DNA of 64,000 nucleotides from JAWKWH01 sp040830725 (GTDB lineage: Bacteria > Pseudomonadota > Alphaproteobacteria > Rhizobiales > Rhizobiaceae). This document shows, one piece after another, positions 61,488 to 64,000 of this stretch. The position numbers were made by a program, and so were the translations under genes. The notes under the pieces are model-generated. The model was given only the letters and a program-made list of their open reading frames with translations, was not told the origin of the DNA and made no database searches. Position 1 is the first letter of the stretch. Each line of letters starts with the position of its first letter. The stretch spans positions 18,076-82,075 of the forward strand of contig JBFOMG010000004.1 in the NCBI GenBank assembly GCA_040830725.1, in the 5' to 3' direction.

Positions 61488-62264
61488 ATGACATTGATAA
61501 GAACAATTCTGGCGACTGTGTTTCTGACGGCGGTGGCTTTTCAAGCGCATGCCCAATCCGCGCTACAGGAAATCTTGAACGACGGTGTGTTAAAGGTCGG
61601 AACGACCGGCGACTGGAATCCGATGACGATGAAAGACCCGGCAAACAACACCTACACCGGTTACGATATCGACGTCATGACAGCGCTTGCCGCTGATCTG
61701 GGCGTGGAGATCGAGTTCGTGCCGACCGACTGGAAAACGCTGGTCAGCGGCGTCACATCCGGCAAATATCACCTGACCGGCTCGGCGTCGATTTCACCGG
61801 CCCGCGCAAAAGCAGCCGGCTACTCTTCGAGCTATTTTTCGTTGGCGACAGTGCCGTTGATCCTTGCCAAGAATGCGGATCGCTTCAAGGACTGGGATGA
61901 TTTGAACAAAGCCGATGTCACCGTGGCGGCGACGCTTGGAACGACACAGGAAAAACAGGTCAAGCAGTTCTTCCCGGACGCCAAGCATCAGATCGTGGAA
62001 GCGCCGGCACGTGACTTCCAGGAAGTGCTTGCAGGCCGGGCCGATGCCCACATCACTTCCAACGTGGAAGCCAACAAGCTTGTTGAAAAATATCCCCAGA
62101 TGATGATCGTGCCGGTCTCCGAACCGAAGGCTCCGACGCCGATTGCCATGCTGCTGCCGCAGGGCGATCAGGTCTGGATCAATTACATCAACACCTGGAT
62201 CGCGCTCAAGCAGGAGCGCGGCATGTTCAAGGAGCTTGGCCAGAAATGGAAGCTTCTCAACTGA
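61488..62264 (+). CDS. Substrate-binding protein of the ABC transporter
   Basis: A 258-residue periplasmic protein: signal peptide about 1-22 (FLTAVAFQAHA), then SBP_bac_3 fold: LNDGVLKVGTTGDWNPMTMKD (spans about 28-48), YTGYDIDVMTALAADLGVEIEFV and TLGTTQEKQVKQFFPDA. The N-terminal pattern recalls cyclohexadienyl-dehydratase-like binding proteins, so the ligand may be a carboxylated ring compound or amino acid. ATG 61488 has GGGAGGAG 6 bases upstream. Divergent from the transporter genes. Confidence 0.9.
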   Translation: MTLIRTILATVFLTAVAFQAHAQSALQEILNDGVLKVGTTGDWNPMTMKDPANNTYTGYDIDVMTALAADLGVEIEFVPTDWKTLVSGVTSGKYHLTGSASISPARAKAAGYSSSYFSLATVPLILAKNADRFKDWDDLNKADVTVAATLGTTQEKQVKQFFPDAKHQIVEAPARDFQEVLAGRADAHITSNVEANKLVEKYPQMMIVPVSEPKAPTPIAMLLPQGDQVWINYINTWIALKQERGMFKELGQKWKLLN

Positions 62265-62274
62265 TAGTCTTTCA

Positions 62275-62298
62275 GCAGGGCGCAGCACTGCGCCCTGC
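62275..62298 (+). terminator. Hairpin between binding-protein and GST genes
   Basis: GCAGGGCGC (62275-62283), loop AGCACT, GCGCCCTGC (62290-62298). A 9-bp GC stem with only a short CCTTCC tail, 6 bp before the GST start. It may lower expression of the GST and creatininase genes relative to the binding protein. Confidence 0.5.
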
Positions 62299-62304
62299 CC
62301 TTCC

Positions 62305-62949
62305 ATGCTGACCATTTATGCCATTCCCGTCAGTCTTTACTCAGCGAAGCTGCGGATACTGCTGCGCCACAAAAATCTCGAGTGGCAAGAGATCGAACCT
62401 CCGGGCGGTTATGGTTCCGATAAATACAAGAAGATTGTGCCATCGGGAAACCTGCCCGCTCTTGAAGACGACGGACTGCTGATCGGCGATTCAGAAGCCA
62501 TCGCGGAATATCTGAACGAAAAACATCCTGACCCGCCAATGTTGCCGCAAAAGCCGGAAGACCGGGCAAAAATACGGGAACTTTCGCGGTTTCACGATAC
62601 GCGGCTGGAACCGGAGGTCCGCAAACTGTTTCCTCACATCGAGCCGGGAAACCGCAATGCGGAGATCGCGGAAAAACAGTCAAGCGCAATCAATGGCCGG
62701 TTGGCGCAACTGGCCCGGCTGATTGGCGAGAGATCCGAAAATGCACATCTGACACTTGGCGATTGCGGCTATCCGATCACCTTCACCTGGATCGAATTGC
62801 TCCAGCCGGTTCTTGGTCTTGATATCGTCTGGCCGGCAGCAGTCTCGGACTACCGCCGTCGCGTCAGCGCGTTTCCGGCAGTTGCCGCCGAGCTGCACAC
62901 CTATCGCCCAACGCTTGAGACCTGGCTGGCGTCGAGGCTGGGCCAATGA
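62305..62949 (+). CDS. Glutathione S-transferase family protein
   Basis: A 214-residue GST. N-terminal thioredoxin-like domain with the likely catalytic Ser in IPVSLYSAKLR (about 7-17), cis-Pro region SGNLPALEDDGLLIGDSEAIAEYL (spans about 47-70), then an all-helical C-terminal domain with the LTLGDCGYPITF N-cap. Could act in reductive or isomerising steps of the neighbouring catabolic pathway. It overlaps the creatininase-family gene by 4 bp. Confidence 0.87.
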   Translation: MLTIYAIPVSLYSAKLRILLRHKNLEWQEIEPPGGYGSDKYKKIVPSGNLPALEDDGLLIGDSEAIAEYLNEKHPDPPMLPQKPEDRAKIRELSRFHDTRLEPEVRKLFPHIEPGNRNAEIAEKQSSAINGRLAQLARLIGERSENAHLTLGDCGYPITFTWIELLQPVLGLDIVWPAAVSDYRRRVSAFPAVAAELHTYRPTLETWLASRLGQ

Positions 62950-63692
62950 GGCTGGATCAGGCGACCTGGCAGGAGGTGGAGGCAAGGATCGCCGAAACGC
63001 CGGGCATCATCCTGCCCGCGGGTTCGACCGAACAACACGGGCCGATGGGACTGATCGGCACCGACTCCATCTGCGCGGAAAAAATTGCCGGGGACGCCGC
63101 CGAACTGGCAGGCTGCCTCGTCGCGCCGACGCTGGCCTATGCGCCGGCGCCGTTTAACATGGCATTTGCGGGAACTGTATCCGTCTCCGCAGAACTGTTC
63201 GCAAGCCTGTTTGCCGAGATCGTTGCCAGCCTGCGTACCCACGGTTTCGCGCTGGTCTATGTCCTCAATGGCCATGGCGCCAATCTCGACCCGCTCAAGG
63301 CCGCGGCGGCGAACATCGAGGGGATCCAAATCCACATCCGCTCGTGGTGGGATTTCGAACCGGTCAATGCGTTGAGGCAACAGCTTTATGGCGACTGGGA
63401 AGGCATGCATGCCACGCCGTCTGAAATCGCCATCACGCAGGCGACCCATCGCGTTGTTGCTCCAGGCGATGCTGCGCAGCCGCCTGAAAAACTGTCTCCT
63501 GACTTCATTGCCGCCCATGCCGGCGACCGGCATGGACCGCCCGACGAACACAGGCGGCAATTTCCCGATGGCCGCGTCGGCTCGCATTCCGCGCTGGCAC
63601 GGCCGGAGCATGGCAAGGCCATCCTTGATGCCGCCGCGAAGGCGGTTGCAGATGATTTCTCCGCCGCACTGCAGATAAGCGGTTCCGGGTGA
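62946..63692 (+). CDS. Creatininase family metallo-amidohydrolase
   Basis: A 248-residue protein with the family metal sites: Glu29, His31 and Asp40 in GSTEQHGPMGLIGTD, His110 in NGHGAN and Glu160 in HATPSE. True creatininases have Glu after the NGH motif; here it is NGHGAN as in FAPy deformylase- and MftE-type members, so a cyclic amide or formamide substrate is more likely than creatinine. It is coupled to the GST gene and ends the plus-strand side of the catabolic cluster. Confidence 0.83.
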   Translation: MRLDQATWQEVEARIAETPGIILPAGSTEQHGPMGLIGTDSICAEKIAGDAAELAGCLVAPTLAYAPAPFNMAFAGTVSVSAELFASLFAEIVASLRTHGFALVYVLNGHGANLDPLKAAAANIEGIQIHIRSWWDFEPVNALRQQLYGDWEGMHATPSEIAITQATHRVVAPGDAAQPPEKLSPDFIAAHAGDRHGPPDEHRRQFPDGRVGSHSALARPEHGKAILDAAAKAVADDFSAALQISGSG

Positions 63693-63710
63693 TGAACCGG
63701 GCGAAGCTCC

Positions 63711-63735
63711 TATCTCTCCCCTTGCGGGGGAGATA
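63711..63735. repeat. TATCTCTCCC/GGGGGAGATA hairpin
   Basis: A 10-bp stem (one G-T pair) with loop CTTGC, 18 bp after the creatininase-family stop. This TCTCCCC-TTGC-GGGGGAGA form is common as an intergenic repeat in Rhizobiales. It may also serve as a transcript end. Confidence 0.5.
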
Positions 63736-63790
63736 ATCGCGCGTCATCGTTCCCGCGAATTTCTCATCCGGGTTGTTTAAAAGATGGGAA

Positions 63791-63861
63791 GACGGGCGAT
63801 CGGAAGACCGCGGTGTCTTGGGTTTCTTCTTTTGTCTCGTGCGATCTTCCGATCACCCGTC
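63791..63861. repeat. 17-bp inverted repeat with 37-bp spacer
   Basis: GACGGGCGATCGGAAGA (63791-63807) is matched in reverse complement by 63845-63861 with a single mismatch. The spacer is T-rich on the plus strand. Could be part of a mobile palindromic repeat or a large RNA hairpin. Confidence 0.6.
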
Positions 63862-64000
63862 CGGCCGCTGTCCGGTCCTGTCGGCTGGTCTTACCGGCCT
63901 GCGGATCAGGTAGCGCACCGCAGGCGGGCCCGGCTTTTCCGGAACTACGGAGAGGATCGGATTTTCACCGTCCGGTATCTAGCCCGTAGCCTCCAGCCTG

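Larger units (their letters stand above)
63693..64000. other. Non-coding end region with inverted repeats
   Basis: No gene is seen in the last 308 bases in either direction; all frames are broken. It contains a hairpin at 63711-63735, a long inverted repeat at 63791-63861 and a third 8-bp-arm repeat (GCCTGCGG/CCGCAGGC, 63897-63925). The density of palindromes suggests a dispersed intergenic repeat element. Confidence 0.5.

Noticed and set aside
1..64000. tRNA, rRNA, CRISPR arrays, insertion sequences or prophage genes
   Set aside because: None recognised by eye on either strand; a tRNAscan-SE and repeat search would be needed to exclude them fully.

Overview
The window is chromosomal DNA from an alphaproteobacterium, most likely order Hyphomicrobiales (Rhizobiales). 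The best marker is the acpXL-fabF2XL-fabF1XL-adh2XL-lpxXL set (17.1-22.0 kb), which makes the very-long-chain lipid A acyl chain typical of rhizobia and brucellae. PutA/PutR, ExoD, a GntR-gabD pair, a tandem cold-shock protein next to DUF192, and dense operons with 4-bp overlaps and frequent GTG/TTG starts fit this. I saw no rRNA, tRNA, CRISPR array, insertion sequence or prophage gene.

Layout. 0-6 kb: right arm of a formate dehydrogenase accessory cluster (DUF3305 fragment, multi-[4Fe-4S] protein, cytochrome c, DUF6494, Mrp/ApbC, biotin/lipoate ligase-like protein, DUF6505). 6-14.4 kb: proline catabolism (putA/putR), aldose epimerase, succinate-semialdehyde dehydrogenase with a GntR regulator, and a MerF/GDCCxxC pair. 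14.4-22 kb: PfkB kinase, a tryptophan-halogenase-like flavoenzyme, then the lipid A VLCFA operon without its usual fabZXL. 22-28.4 kb: BASS transporter, class I fumarase, L,D-transpeptidase, rhodanese, a hydrolase/MarR pair, universal stress protein, DUF971. 28.5-34.6 kb: molybdenum cofactor and FDH maturation (moaA, fdhD-mobA-mobB-moeA) with an MFS exporter. 34.7-50.2 kb: betaine-homocysteine methyltransferase, an ECF sigma/VWA pair, and a corrinoid methyl-transfer system (MttB-like methyltransferase, corrinoid protein, DUF1638, 'virulence factor' family protein, split methylene-THF reductase, methyl-THF:corrinoid methyltransferase, ASKHA reactivase). 50.3-56.5 kb: secreted and housekeeping proteins, gloA, pccB. 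56.5-63.7 kb: an uncharacterised catabolic cluster (polar amino-acid-type ABC transporter, 2OG-Fe(II) oxygenase, AhpD-like protein, NicX/aminopeptidase-T-like enzyme, XRE-cupin regulator, GST, creatininase family protein). The last 300 bp are non-coding and rich in inverted repeats.

How it may fit together (inference): methyl groups from a quaternary or tertiary amine would pass via MttB-like protein and corrinoid protein to THF, be oxidised through methylene-THF to formate, and then to CO2 by the molybdenum FDH whose accessory and cofactor genes lie in the same window. BHMT would use the same donors for methionine. Two near-identical ATAAAGA/TCTTTAT palindromes, upstream of BHMT and of the methyl-THF:corrinoid methyltransferase, suggest shared control. 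Four proteins of this methyl-transfer group carry Arg-rich basic tails.

Most unusual points: those shared tails; the halogenase-like gene beside acpXL where fabZXL is missing; a hairpin-dense 300-bp stretch inside the corrinoid locus; and TTGCA-N5-TGCAA operators with 19-bp phasing in the 56-63 kb catabolic cluster.
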